Origin: an uncultured Caryophanales bacterium
Lineage (GTDB): Bacteria; Bacillota_I; Bacilli_A; RF39; UBA660
Length of the DNA stretch: 51,501 nt
Reading direction: 5' to 3'
Assembly: GCA_946623125.1 (NCBI GenBank)
Contig: CAMOQR010000004.1
Coordinates: 1-51,501, forward strand
The notes under the pieces were generated by a model that saw nothing but the letters and a program-made list of their open reading frames with translations, was not told where the DNA came from and made no database searches. Position numbers and translations under genes: made by a program. How positions within the stretch are numbered: the stretch's first letter is position 1; every line of letters starts with the position of its first letter. Shown piece by piece: positions 28,701 to 36,818 of the stretch.

Positions 28701-28773
28701 TGATGAAGTAACTGATATGATGGATGATTATTTATCCACTTCAGAAGAAGAGGCTAAGGTTAATCGAAGATAA
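22792..28773 (+). CDS. Giant 1993-aa multi-repeat protein of unknown function
   Basis: Strong RBS (aaggtggtgag); single uninterrupted ORF; internal repeat families; C-terminal helical region with two hydrophobic stretches. Confidence 0.8.
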   Translation: MDSVIYEDEVVREKVYEASFDASKKLTGRQQKRKVFNMMKKEGIPVLNESEYEIHFEEDSDSQRIHFTVTHVYTKKVPYRILRDEVYHGNYILGGLAITPEEQKMKIFDQMRKDGFAIDSSDDYEIVYDGVQDSDTNETQISPYVVYRIQKEQITPEEAERFSQKKDDSVKDLYREMVTLRDKVLSSESADDISHLSDKVMEVTDKVDEVVEKDLKDYGYFEETIQSLTLEIQEKEKKLIELTASYEQSYEAMKKIVEEETYEHVSSDESRQKAEKENSNSLSIRKEIDKTKRELSSLRGKLTKIRNDYELAKAFGLSASEYQELTTNLRKSTIMNAILKEKGLEDILAIPARERSASQRKVLQDAKRKVFEEIASFQTEGDRKSVLESIEALYGLELSEVLLKGRQRVLIVKKSSYENIIENAKSLPEKIIKQKESVVDYEPAEVPKDMAEVFEKRKEAMNRVEIGRGAFVPGREEIRDVVLRDLGIDILSDDSYEVSYEENEDHTSTNYVLYQNSLDTNLSNEPTLEDDTYTSSSFDTPSTVAIPEIVTTTPPVESEKPLSEETIQPELKDIVFPTSVEDNGPVLEEDPIVSDYDRSDLMTHFTIYRGDDDKLYARKSAFERFDLVPNGEEIKINGAACYEISPDDVVKLMENENNETSPYVIDYVDYDFEKDYDFSNISMDDVHEKVTIYVDQDHKYYVYKPVLDRFHLVPSSEEVTINKIASYEITAGDVVQIEANSLNDTSPYIVEYQDFQREKSFDEEIIHEENERSLKINSLFEHPELLDKITIYHDQDGKYYVYKPVLDRFHLVPISDEIQINGVASHEITAGDVVQIEANSLNDVSPYIVEYQDFQREKSTDEEITRDEDEKISRVQSLLEGTDLLDKYSVYHDQDGKYYVYKPVLDRFHLNPLGDEIQINGVTSYEISSGDVVQIEANALNDVSPYIVEHKDFQMKKNDSLRVQELFENPDLMDKYSVYRDQDGKYYVYKPVLDRFHLIPSSEEVQINGVSSYEIQPGDVVQMEANALNDVSPYIVEHKDFQREKSFEEEITHKENERISKVQSLLDNKDLIDKYTVYHDQDGKYYVYKPVLDRFHLVPTSEEVKINGVSSYEIPSGVVVQMEANALNDISPYLIEHKSFQREKTHNEEITHEENEKLSRVTSLLNNRDLLDKYTVYRDQDGKYYVYKPVLDRFHLNPVGEEIKINGVSSYEIQPGDVVQMEANALNDTSPYIIEYKDFQREKKKNLESDMNKMDSSDTKEHLNNNHLPIRDENKLDNNDLSNPVDKIYENDKPVQNRDHKDENDKTLNKPILKEEKDDEVILTFYCDTSDHNQVYATRPDLQRFGINPSSSPVKIQGKDCYPISSDTNQLIQNIARTSKNPRITIRYENVSLKKKQVESVKPHVEQILDKLTNGLDIRVNDGKNYTASNIKCFDNFRDELHSGNVAYNIVHVVPATVKATVSFFRKLGSRLFLTGRGREAMKELDSRLDKLSSEELQVLFDEYKGSQLKTDMNHQINPLILNRLRRYGLERVDQLNNQILNHYTSLFTLLGQIRSIEDKLNSRRVGKAEADAYEKKRVELIHEASLHIREILNDRRDANNILSSGVHGIEEDFKAVSTKMNYVGLRFSKTNDFDNELQHQLGNFGKNLNVALANDNDEAIVQNFMGLESCYYKNTDIRGSIVGRRSVGSKYYSPMAQEFDYRDDPFIRDLLMTVAVTSATVSAVNAVRVHQIESRQLLDEQKSNADSVNAMNDKTMDTVHETGRDIASKRDEFSKGMESKVEQDVLTNANTRERAHLDSTNWKFNNAYHAADHAGHEAYNQFYQDVTNQINQVADQYAKGSITQAEALERMAQISNDANSTLHEVVDSSLTILKDYAATHPQFDLKAVEESMEYLVSHPTAIADMNQAMVDVTNMGEGLTSLQAAHMEALTSLPSDMASTIVCAASSLLLASHVAQSMRHKAQRKGEYGDEVTDMMDDYLSTSEEEAKVNRR
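24592..26985 (+). repeat. In-frame tandem repeat array: six close copies of about 264-300 bp (about 24853-26520) flanked by one diverged copy on each side (about 24592, about 26751)
   Basis: Consensus DKYTVYHDQDGKYYVYKPVLDRFHLVPSSEEVQINGVSSYEIQPGDVVQMEANALNDVSPYIVEHKDFQREK; DNA core gatggaaaatattatgtatataaacc is identical in five copies. Confidence 0.9.
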
Positions 28774-28800
28774 AAAGGTTTGAGTTTCAAACCTTTTTCT
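28772..28800 (+). terminator. Rho-independent terminator
   Basis: AAAAAGGTTTGA-gtt-TCAAACCTTTTT perfect stem. Confidence 0.9.
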
Positions 28801-28827
28801 TGCTTTTTCTATAAACTATTGTATACT
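28800..28827 (+). promoter_or_regulatory. Putative SigA-type promoter
   Basis: TTGCTT - 16 nt - TATACT. Confidence 0.45.
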
Positions 28828-28846
28828 TAAAGTAATAGGAGGCGTT

Positions 28847-29083
28847 ATGAGAAAAAAGAGGTTATTAGGAGCAGTTTTATCTGGTTGTTTTTTTCTTCTT
28901 TATTTTGGTGGACTTTTATGTTTGTTCTTTTTTAGTGGTTTATTTACTGGTGATGTTCCGCTTTCTATTTTTATCATTTTTTCCGTTGTTTTGGCAATTC
29001 CATTTTTTGGTGTATTACTTGCTTTGTATTATCGTATTCGTGAAATTCAAAACGGCGAAGAAGATGAGGCTAAAAAATATTAG
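28847..29083 (+). CDS. Small two-TM membrane protein
   Basis: 78 aa, two hydrophobic segments, taggagg RBS. Confidence 0.6.
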   Translation: MRKKRLLGAVLSGCFFLLYFGGLLCLFFFSGLFTGDVPLSIFIIFSVVLAIPFFGVLLALYYRIREIQNGEEDEAKKY

Positions 29084-29094
29084 GAGGTATGTAT

Positions 29095-29409
29095 ATGATT
29101 CTTGTTACGACAGATGAAATAAAAGGAAAGGAAATATCTGAGTCTTTGGGTATTGTAAAGGGTGAAATTGTTCAGTCTAAAAATATTGGAAGAGATTTTA
29201 TGGCTGGAATGAAGACTCTTGTTGGCGGAGAAATTGTTGGTTATACAGAAATGATTCGTGAGGCAAGACAGATTGCTACAAAGCGTATGGTAGATGAGGC
29301 AAATTCTCTTGGTGCTGATGCAGTTATAGGAATTCGATATGGTTCTTCTGCTGTTATGCAAGGTGCTGCTGAAATTATTGTTTATGGTACTGCTGTTAAA
29401 TTAAAGTAA
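29095..29409 (+). CDS. YbjQ/UPF0145 family protein
   Basis: TTDEIKGKEISESLGIVKGEIVQSKNIGRDFMAGMKTLVGGEIVGYTEMIREARQIATKRMVDEANSLGADAVIGIRY; ATG 29095 fits the aggaggt RBS. Confidence 0.9.
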   Translation: MILVTTDEIKGKEISESLGIVKGEIVQSKNIGRDFMAGMKTLVGGEIVGYTEMIREARQIATKRMVDEANSLGADAVIGIRYGSSAVMQGAAEIIVYGTAVKLK

Positions 29410-29429
29410 AGATTTTCTTTACTTTTTTT
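29403..29429 (+). terminator. Rho-independent terminator
   Basis: aaagtaaaga-ttt-tctttacttt-tttt. Confidence 0.85.
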
Positions 29430-29539
29430 CTTTTTTGTTATATATTGTTTTTGACGTTTTTGCAATTAAGCTATATGACGGATACCCCATGGTGTTTGAC
29501 ATGTGGCTTTTTTGCGTTGGAAAGGAGTGTGAAAGAAAA

Positions 29540-30520
29540 ATGTCATTCATCGAGGTTAGACAGATATCAAAAACTTTTAGAATTGCTCGAAAAAAGAGTG
29601 GACTAAAAGAGTCTATAAAATCTTTCTTTAAGAGAGATTTTATTCATGTGAAGGCAGTAGAAGATATATCTTTTTCTATTGATGAGGGTGAGATTGTTGG
29701 CTATATTGGGCCCAATGGAGCAGGGAAGAGTACGACGATTAAAATCTTAAGTGGTATCTTAATCCCTGATTCTGGAGATTGTTTGATTGATGGTATTACT
29801 CCATGGAAGAATCGAGTTGAATATGTCAAAAGAATTGGTGTTGTTTTTGGGCAAAGAAGTCAATTATGGTGGGATTTACCAGCAGAGGATACATTTGATT
29901 TATTAAAAGATATTTATGAGATTCCAGAAGAAGAATATCAATCTACAAAAAATGATTTAGTCAATCGACTTAATCTTCAAGATATCATAAACATTCCTGT
30001 TAGACAATTAAGTCTTGGACAGAGAATGCGCTGTGAAATAGCAGCAAGTCTATTACATAATCCTAAAATATTATTTTTAGATGAACCTACAATTGGTTTA
30101 GATGCAGTATCTAAACAGATTGTAAGAGATTTTATTAAAAAATTAAATAAAGAAAAGAAAATCACAGTTATTTTAACAAGTCATGATATGGCAGATATTA
30201 CATCACTTTCAAAAAGAATTATTTTAATAGGAAATGGACATGTATTATATGATGGAAGCCTGAAAAAACTTCAAAATCGTTATGAGTGTGAAAAGTATAT
30301 TTCTATTAAAACAAAAGATAGGCTTTTCATTCATAAAAAAGGAATTTATCATAAAAAGAAAACGAAAGATGGTTATGATTTAACGATAAATACAAATGAA
30401 ATTAGTATTTCTGAATTGTTAAATGTAATTTCAAAAAAGATTACGATAGATGATATTGAGATTGAAACGGATAATATTGATAATATTATTGTAAAACTAT
30501 ATAAGGATTATCAAATATGA
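29540..30520 (+). CDS. ABC transporter ATP-binding protein (ABC-2 exporter)
   Basis: Walker A GPNGAGKST, signature LSLGQRMR, Walker B ILFLDEPT. ATG at 29540 with aaaggagtg RBS; the ORF-track N-terminus (29435) is probably untranslated leader. Confidence 0.9.
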   Translation: MSFIEVRQISKTFRIARKKSGLKESIKSFFKRDFIHVKAVEDISFSIDEGEIVGYIGPNGAGKSTTIKILSGILIPDSGDCLIDGITPWKNRVEYVKRIGVVFGQRSQLWWDLPAEDTFDLLKDIYEIPEEEYQSTKNDLVNRLNLQDIINIPVRQLSLGQRMRCEIAASLLHNPKILFLDEPTIGLDAVSKQIVRDFIKKLNKEKKITVILTSHDMADITSLSKRIILIGNGHVLYDGSLKKLQNRYECEKYISIKTKDRLFIHKKGIYHKKKTKDGYDLTINTNEISISELLNVISKKITIDDIEIETDNIDNIIVKLYKDYQI

Positions 30521-31320
30521 GGGCTTATTTTACTTATTTTAAATTAAAATTTATTAGTAGTCTTCAATATCGTATGGCAGCTCTTGCCGGAATTGCAACT
30601 CAATTTTTCTTTGGTTTTGTATATATTATGGTATATATTGCTTTTTATGAATCTGGTAGTCATCATACTCCAATGAGTATGGCTCAAGTTGTTACTTATT
30701 TATGGTTAAATCAAGCGTTACTTGCTTTGGTGAATCAATTTTCAAGAGAGGAAGAATTATTTAAAATCATTAAAGATGGAGGAATTTCTTATGAGTTAAT
30801 CAGACCTAAGAACTTATATTTTATGTGGTATTTTAAGGTGATTGGACAAAGACTTGCGAATGTTTTATTAAGGTTTTTTCCCTTAATTATTGTAACATCT
30901 CTTTTACCAAGTCCATTTCATTTTGGACTTCCAGCATCTTTTTCCCATTTTTTATTATTTCTTTTTTCATTAGTACTTGGTACTTTACTTGTCACTGCAC
31001 TTACTGTGTTTTATCCTATTGTCACTTTAACAACTATGAATGAAAAAGGAATTGTTAATTTAATGATATCCATTGCCGATATCTTATCTGGAATTGTTGT
31101 TCCTATTCCTTTTTTTCCTACATTTTTACAAAAAATCTCTTCTTTTTTACCTTTTCAATATATTAGTGATTTACCATTTCAATTATATGTTGGTACAATT
31201 TCTTTTGAAAAAGGTCTTTTTGGTATGATGATTCAATTTATTTGGATTATCTTATTTCTAATTATTGGTAACTTTTTCATGAATCAATCATTAAAAAGAG
31301 TTACAGTACAGGGAGGATAA
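30517..31320 (+). CDS. ABC-2 family permease (DUF990-like)
   Basis: 267 aa six-TM-type protein; ATGA overlap with the ATPase gene. Confidence 0.8.
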   Translation: MRAYFTYFKLKFISSLQYRMAALAGIATQFFFGFVYIMVYIAFYESGSHHTPMSMAQVVTYLWLNQALLALVNQFSREEELFKIIKDGGISYELIRPKNLYFMWYFKVIGQRLANVLLRFFPLIIVTSLLPSPFHFGLPASFSHFLLFLFSLVLGTLLVTALTVFYPIVTLTTMNEKGIVNLMISIADILSGIVVPIPFFPTFLQKISSFLPFQYISDLPFQLYVGTISFEKGLFGMMIQFIWIILFLIIGNFFMNQSLKRVTVQGG

Positions 31321-32097
31321 ATGAAATTATATTTAAAATCACTTTCTATGCATCTTAGAGGAGAATTAGAATATCGTGTAAATTTTATTTTATCTTTTCT
31401 ATCCCAAATATTTGTTTTTTTTACTTATTATTTTATTATTCTTGCTTTATTTACAAAGTTTGATCATATTAAAGGTTTTACTTTATATGAAGTATTATTA
31501 TGTTTTAGTATTATACAATTTGGTTTTTCTTTTAATGAAGTTTTTGCTAGAGGAATTGATAAGTTTGATGTTTTAATTATACATGGTAATTTTGATCGAC
31601 TTTTATTAAGACCTAAGAATATCATTTTACAAGTTTTATGTAGTGATAGTGATTTTGTAAAAGTATCGAGAATGATTCAGGCTTTGATTGTTATGGGAAT
31701 TGCTCTTATTCATTTAGAGATTTCTTGGAATCTTTTTAGAATACTTTGCTTACTATTCATGTTGATTTCTAGTTGCGTTATTTTCTTTGGAATCTTTTTA
31801 GCCGCTGCAGCATATTGTTTCTTTACTGTTCAAGGGTTAGAAGTTAGAAATGTTTTTACTGATGGTGGAAAGCATATGGCTCAATATCCTATAGGGGTAT
31901 TTCAAAAAGGATTTGTGTTATTTTTTACTTTTGTTATTCCATATGCTTTTGTAAATTATTATCCTTTACTATATTTTCTTGGTAGAAGTAATTCTATTTA
32001 TTATGCTTTTTCTCCATTATTGGTTTTCTTCTTTTTATTTCCTTGTATTTTACTATTTTATTTTGGGATGAGGAGATATACTAGTGTAGGCTCTTAG
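31321..32097 (+). CDS. ABC-2 family permease (DUF990-like)
   Basis: 258 aa multi-TM protein adjacent to the previous permease; DRLLLRPKN motif parallels YELIRPKN in its partner. Confidence 0.8.
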   Translation: MKLYLKSLSMHLRGELEYRVNFILSFLSQIFVFFTYYFIILALFTKFDHIKGFTLYEVLLCFSIIQFGFSFNEVFARGIDKFDVLIIHGNFDRLLLRPKNIILQVLCSDSDFVKVSRMIQALIVMGIALIHLEISWNLFRILCLLFMLISSCVIFFGIFLAAAAYCFFTVQGLEVRNVFTDGGKHMAQYPIGVFQKGFVLFFTFVIPYAFVNYYPLLYFLGRSNSIYYAFSPLLVFFFLFPCILLFYFGMRRYTSVGS

Positions 32098-32114
32098 GCC
32101 TACACTTTTCTTTT
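32083..32114 (+). terminator. Rho-independent terminator
   Basis: AGTGTAGGC-tcttag-GCCTACACT-tttctttt, overlapping the stop codon. Confidence 0.85.
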
Positions 32115-32147
32115 CGTTTATGATATACTTTTTTTAGGGTGAGAATG

Positions 32148-33428
32148 ATGAAGTTAGTTGCGGCGAAATGTCCTTCCTGTGGGGCAAATATTAATGTAGA
32201 TAGAAGTTTAAAATTTACAAAATGTGAGTATTGTAATACAGAAATATTGGTAGAAGAAGCAGTTGAAAATTTGTTAAAAGTTGAACTTAAAGATTCTCCT
32301 AGTTTGGATAATTATTTGAAACTTGGAAATCGTTATTATGAAAATCAAGAGTTTGAAGAAGCATACAAAGTATATTCTAAGGCAGAAGAAATTGATCCGG
32401 ATAATCCAATTGTTGTACTTCGAAGAGGTCTTTGTCGTTGTATGGTATCGGATTATAATAATCTTGATATTATGGCTGCGATAAATGGGATGAAGACGTC
32501 TTATGAGTTAATGAAAAAAATGAGGCTTTCAAAACAAGATATCAATCAAAGTATTAATGATACTGGGACAGTTTTATATTTAACAAAAAAATATATTGTA
32601 GATGTTTATAATCGAAATCAGTTGAATAAAGAACAAACAAAGGGATATATTGAAAGACTTGAAAAGTGTTTAGATGGTTATTTATATTTAGATCAAATTG
32701 TGGATGGAGATTCTGAATTAGAGGAAAAAATTGTTCATTCTATTATTGAAATTATTGATATTATTTTAGGTAATGCGAATAATTCCAAATATCAATTAAG
32801 TAGTTCTTATATGAATGAATTAAAAGCAAAAAAGAAAGAATATTTAAATCGAGTAGGAAAGACTTCTTATTCTGTTAAAAATACTATTTCAAAAGAAAAG
32901 GTAGTTGGAGTAGAGAGTAAAACATCTATTGTTTGGGATATTGTTTGTTATATTACTATCTTTTTCCTTTTTATTATGTTTTTAGGTTCTTTATTTAATG
33001 GAGAAAGTTTCATTACGATTTTTACTTGGTTTTTTGCTATTATTAGTTTTATTCCTCCATTAAAAAGATTTTTGATGAAGAAGTTTGGTAGTAATATGGG
33101 AATGATTGTAATTATTGTGAGAGTAATATTACTACTTGGTGCATTTATTCTTTTAGCCAGTGGACCTGTTGAATTTGAAAATACTTTTAAAGGAGAAGAT
33201 GGGACTACTATTATTTTAAAAGAGGGAAAAGTATCTATTACGAAGGAAGATACTGTAATTCAAGGAACCTATCATTGGGATACTAAAGATAATGATTATT
33301 ATATTCATGTTCAAGGAAAAAATTTAGATGAAGATATGGAGTATCGATATCGACCTAGTGAAGATGGTGGTAGCCTATGTCTTTTAGAGAATGATCAATG
33401 TTCGATGATTTATTTACCGGTAAAGTAA
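32148..33428 (+). CDS. Membrane protein with N-terminal zinc ribbon, TPR-like region and C-terminal TM/beta domain
   Basis: KCPSCGANINVDRSLKFTKCEYCNTEI; NYLKLGNRYYENQEFEEAYKVYSKAEEIDP (TPR); two hydrophobic segments; start 32145 or 32148. Confidence 0.7.
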   Translation: MKLVAAKCPSCGANINVDRSLKFTKCEYCNTEILVEEAVENLLKVELKDSPSLDNYLKLGNRYYENQEFEEAYKVYSKAEEIDPDNPIVVLRRGLCRCMVSDYNNLDIMAAINGMKTSYELMKKMRLSKQDINQSINDTGTVLYLTKKYIVDVYNRNQLNKEQTKGYIERLEKCLDGYLYLDQIVDGDSELEEKIVHSIIEIIDIILGNANNSKYQLSSSYMNELKAKKKEYLNRVGKTSYSVKNTISKEKVVGVESKTSIVWDIVCYITIFFLFIMFLGSLFNGESFITIFTWFFAIISFIPPLKRFLMKKFGSNMGMIVIIVRVILLLGAFILLASGPVEFENTFKGEDGTTIILKEGKVSITKEDTVIQGTYHWDTKDNDYYIHVQGKNLDEDMEYRYRPSEDGGSLCLLENDQCSMIYLPVK

Positions 33429-33435
33429 AATATGT

Positions 33436-33463
33436 AAAGTAGGTATGGGAACCTACTTTTTTT
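33436..33463 (+). terminator. Rho-independent terminator
   Basis: aaagtaggt-atggga-acctactttttt. Confidence 0.85.
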
Positions 33464-33503
33464 ATGAAATTGATGATATACTTTATTTAAGATAGAGGTG
33501 TTT

Positions 33504-35837
33504 ATGAGGAAAATATACTTTACTTTGATTAGTATTTTTTTGTTTTTAGTTATACCGGTTGTTCATGCTGAGTCTAAATATTTATATGATGTCTTAAAAG
33601 AAGAAGCAGAAAGTGGAGGATTAGCCAAAGAATACACGAGAGAACATCATGATTCTTTTACTAAAGATCCAACTCATCAAATATACCACTGGTATGCCAC
33701 AACAGAAGAAGAGGGATATGCAATTAATCGTAAAAATAATATAAAATTAGGTGATTATTGTTGGAAGATAATTAGAACTACTGATACAGGAGGAGTAAAA
33801 GCACTATTTAATGGTATTTCAACAAATGGAGAATGCAATGGTAATAATATGTCAATTGGTAAGGCTAACTATACTAGATATGAAGATCTATATTACACAG
33901 GAACAGCAGGATATATGCACAATGAATTATATAGTCCAGCAGAAATAGATTTTTTTAAGTTTGGAAAACTAAATCAAAATGGAAATAAAATTGCTGAAGA
34001 TGAATATACTGTAATTAGTAATAGTATTTCAGGTAAGACATGTAAACCATATTCATTTAATAGTTCAAATGAATGGACACTAAATACAGACTGTTTATAT
34101 TATAATACAAGTATTACCTTAAAAGTAAATACTGCCGGTGATTATATCATTAATTATTCTTTTGATCCGGACTGGGATATAGACTCTTTGACTATATATA
34201 AAAACAATGTAGTAATAAATAATATTGGATTTGAAAGCAATAGTTCAATCATATTAAATGATATAAAAACAACAGATGAAATAAAAGTAGAGTTTGAACC
34301 ATATAGACCATCAGATAATCGAACTGACTTAACTTTTAGTGTAGATAGACCAGTTGGTGAAATAATAGATACAAGGTATTATTTTGGAAATGATGTTATT
34401 TATTCAAATGGTGTCTATACCTTAAAAGACTATGTAAGAAATGATGGAACACAGACATTAAAAAATACACATTATTTTTGTAGAGATGGTTCTCTATCCT
34501 GTGAAAGTGTATTATATCTAATTAATTGGACTGATGATTTAAGAGTTGATTATTTAGAATTTACTGAGGGTAAGAAAATAGAAAATTTAGTTAATGATCA
34601 ATTATATGGAGAAAATAAAAATAAGATTAATTCCCCTCTAAAAGATTTAATTGATACTTGGTATGAACAACATATGCTGGCTTATTCTAAGTATTTTGAA
34701 GATACAATCTTCTGTCAAAAGATGATGCCAATCGATAATAATTGTTACATTAATAAAGATGGAGGAAGGGGAGTCTTAGAATTCATAAAACAATATAGTC
34801 ATGCTAGTTCTGATACTGAAGATTATTTATATGATTCTACTTTAAAATGTGATCATGAAAATGGGATGTATAGCATGTCTAATCCAAGGGCTAAACTGAA
34901 ATATCCAGTTGGACCTATGAGCTTTGCAGAGACATTGTTATTATCAGATGGTAATTATACTCATAAAGGTGCTTCAGTATTGAAATTTCCTGGAACTAAT
35001 GATTTCTATAGTTATTGGATTTTAACTAATCAATTTACAGGTACAAGAAATTATGGAATGGCTTTAGGTCAAAGTGGAAATGCTAGTTATAGTTATGGCG
35101 CTAATTCCAACTCAGTTGTACCAATGGTTTCATTAAGACCAGAAGTGTATTATTTAAGTGGAGAAGGAAGTGTGAATAAACCATATATTATTAGTTCCAA
35201 ATTGAAATATAAGGTGGATGTATTAATCAAAAATGAAACACAAGATTTAACTATTAATTTAACAGACTTAACACAAGTAGAAGAAGGTACAAAAGTAGAT
35301 TTTAAGGTAACTCCAATAAAAGGTTATAAAGTAGTAGATTTAAAAATAGTTGATGAAGATAATAATGAAGTAGAATATTCTACTGAGAATAATAAATATA
35401 TTTTTACCATGCCATATCAAAATGTAACTATAATTCCTTCCTATGAAAGAGTATCCAATGCTATTAGTATAGAAGAGAATAAGAATACTAAGGAAATAGT
35501 AATAGAAGTAAATGATTCTAAAGCGGTAATATATGAAAATACTGTTAAGTTTACTGTAACTCCAGAAGAAGGATATGAAGTAGAATCAATTGAAATAATT
35601 GATCAAGGTAATAATAAAATAGCATGTAAGAAAACCAAAAATGATAATGAATATGAGTTTATTATGCCAGATACGGATGTTGTGATAAAGCCATTTTATA
35701 AAAAAATTACAAAAGAAGAGAATATTACAAATCCAATGACTGGTAAATTATTATTTCAAATTTTTGTATTTGATATTTTATTTATTTGTATTATGATATG
35801 TTATTTTTGTTATAAATCATTAAAGAAAGTTTCTTAA
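33504..35837 (+). CDS. Secreted cell-surface protein with InlB-like beta repeats and C-terminal NPMTG-TM-KK tail
   Basis: Signal peptide (ATG at 33504, MRKIYFTLISIFLFLVIPVVHA); DYCWKIIRTTDTGGVKALFNG motif; two repeats KGYKVVDLKIVDEDNN.../EGYEVESIEIIDQGNN...; tail TNPMTGKLLFQIFVFDILFICIMICYFCYKSLKK. Confidence 0.75.
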   Translation: MRKIYFTLISIFLFLVIPVVHAESKYLYDVLKEEAESGGLAKEYTREHHDSFTKDPTHQIYHWYATTEEEGYAINRKNNIKLGDYCWKIIRTTDTGGVKALFNGISTNGECNGNNMSIGKANYTRYEDLYYTGTAGYMHNELYSPAEIDFFKFGKLNQNGNKIAEDEYTVISNSISGKTCKPYSFNSSNEWTLNTDCLYYNTSITLKVNTAGDYIINYSFDPDWDIDSLTIYKNNVVINNIGFESNSSIILNDIKTTDEIKVEFEPYRPSDNRTDLTFSVDRPVGEIIDTRYYFGNDVIYSNGVYTLKDYVRNDGTQTLKNTHYFCRDGSLSCESVLYLINWTDDLRVDYLEFTEGKKIENLVNDQLYGENKNKINSPLKDLIDTWYEQHMLAYSKYFEDTIFCQKMMPIDNNCYINKDGGRGVLEFIKQYSHASSDTEDYLYDSTLKCDHENGMYSMSNPRAKLKYPVGPMSFAETLLLSDGNYTHKGASVLKFPGTNDFYSYWILTNQFTGTRNYGMALGQSGNASYSYGANSNSVVPMVSLRPEVYYLSGEGSVNKPYIISSKLKYKVDVLIKNETQDLTINLTDLTQVEEGTKVDFKVTPIKGYKVVDLKIVDEDNNEVEYSTENNKYIFTMPYQNVTIIPSYERVSNAISIEENKNTKEIVIEVNDSKAVIYENTVKFTVTPEEGYEVESIEIIDQGNNKIACKKTKNDNEYEFIMPDTDVVIKPFYKKITKEENITNPMTGKLLFQIFVFDILFICIMICYFCYKSLKKVS

Positions 35838-35923
35838 GATAGAGACTTTTTCTTTTATAAATTATAATTATAATGTTTGACTTTTTTATAAAACTAAAAT
35901 ATAATATGACCCGAGGGGATTCT

Positions 35924-36817
35924 ATGAATACGGATTATAATTTATATAAGATTTTTTTGTATCTTTATGAGGAGAAGAGTATATCGAAAACTGCTAGTAA
36001 GTTGTATGTATCTCAACCTGCTATTAGTTATAGTTTAAAGGAGTTAGAGAACCAGTTGGGTTATACTTTATTTTATCGTAATAGTAAGGGAATAGAACCT
36101 ACTTTAGAGGCAACTGAGCTTTATTCTTATATTTCTACTGCTTTTAATATCTTACATGATGCAGAGGAACATATTAAGAATTTGAATAGTTTAAATATTG
36201 GTTGTATTCGAATTGGTACGCCATCTCATATTGGTATTTTCTATTTATCTCATTTTATAGCAGATTTTCGTAAATTATATCCAGGTATTCGTTTTGAGAT
36301 TATTTGTAAATCTACATCAGATATGGTTGATATGCTTGAGACTAGAAAACTAGACTTAATTGTTGATACTTTACCTATTAATAGTAAGAAAAATGTTACA
36401 AAAGTTACTCTTGCAAAACTACAAAATTGTTTTGCTTATAATAAAAATATTATGAAGAATGTTCATATTCAATCTGTTGAAGATTTACTTAATTATCCAT
36501 TAATTTTACCAAGCGCAACTTCTTCTATTCGTTTAAAGCTTGATGAATATATGGAATCTCAAAATACTAAATTAGTTCCTATCTTAGAGAGTTGGACAAC
36601 TGAAATTATGTTGGAGATGGTTCGAAGAGGAGTAGGAATTGGTTATTTTATTAAAAATGTAATTGAAACACAGGCAGATCAAGATAATTTTGAGGTTATT
36701 ACTTTTGATAATGATATGCCGTCTGTTGATGTATGTTGTGTTTATATTGATGACTTTTTAACAACAGCAACTCATAAATTTATAGATTTATTAACTAATG
36801 ATAAAGTAGGGGATTAA
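35924..36817 (+). CDS. LysR-family transcriptional regulator
   Basis: YNLYKIFLYLYEEKSISKTASKLYVSQPAISYSLKELENQLGYTLFYR winged HTH plus substrate-binding domain; ATG 35924 with gagggg RBS. Confidence 0.9.
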   Translation: MNTDYNLYKIFLYLYEEKSISKTASKLYVSQPAISYSLKELENQLGYTLFYRNSKGIEPTLEATELYSYISTAFNILHDAEEHIKNLNSLNIGCIRIGTPSHIGIFYLSHFIADFRKLYPGIRFEIICKSTSDMVDMLETRKLDLIVDTLPINSKKNVTKVTLAKLQNCFAYNKNIMKNVHIQSVEDLLNYPLILPSATSSIRLKLDEYMESQNTKLVPILESWTTEIMLEMVRRGVGIGYFIKNVIETQADQDNFEVITFDNDMPSVDVCCVYIDDFLTTATHKFIDLLTNDKVGD

Positions 36818-36818
36818 T

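Noticed and set aside
22792-28773. Giant protein as a phage tape-measure or secreted polymorphic toxin
   Set aside because: No phage structural neighbours, no signal peptide, no recognisable C-terminal toxin or immunity gene; two C-terminal hydrophobic stretches alone are insufficient.
26771-30165. ORFs 26771-26971(+), 28211-28405(+), 28905-29117(+), 29080-29361(-), 29977-30165(-)
   Set aside because: Alternative frames within supported CDSs; no independent evidence.
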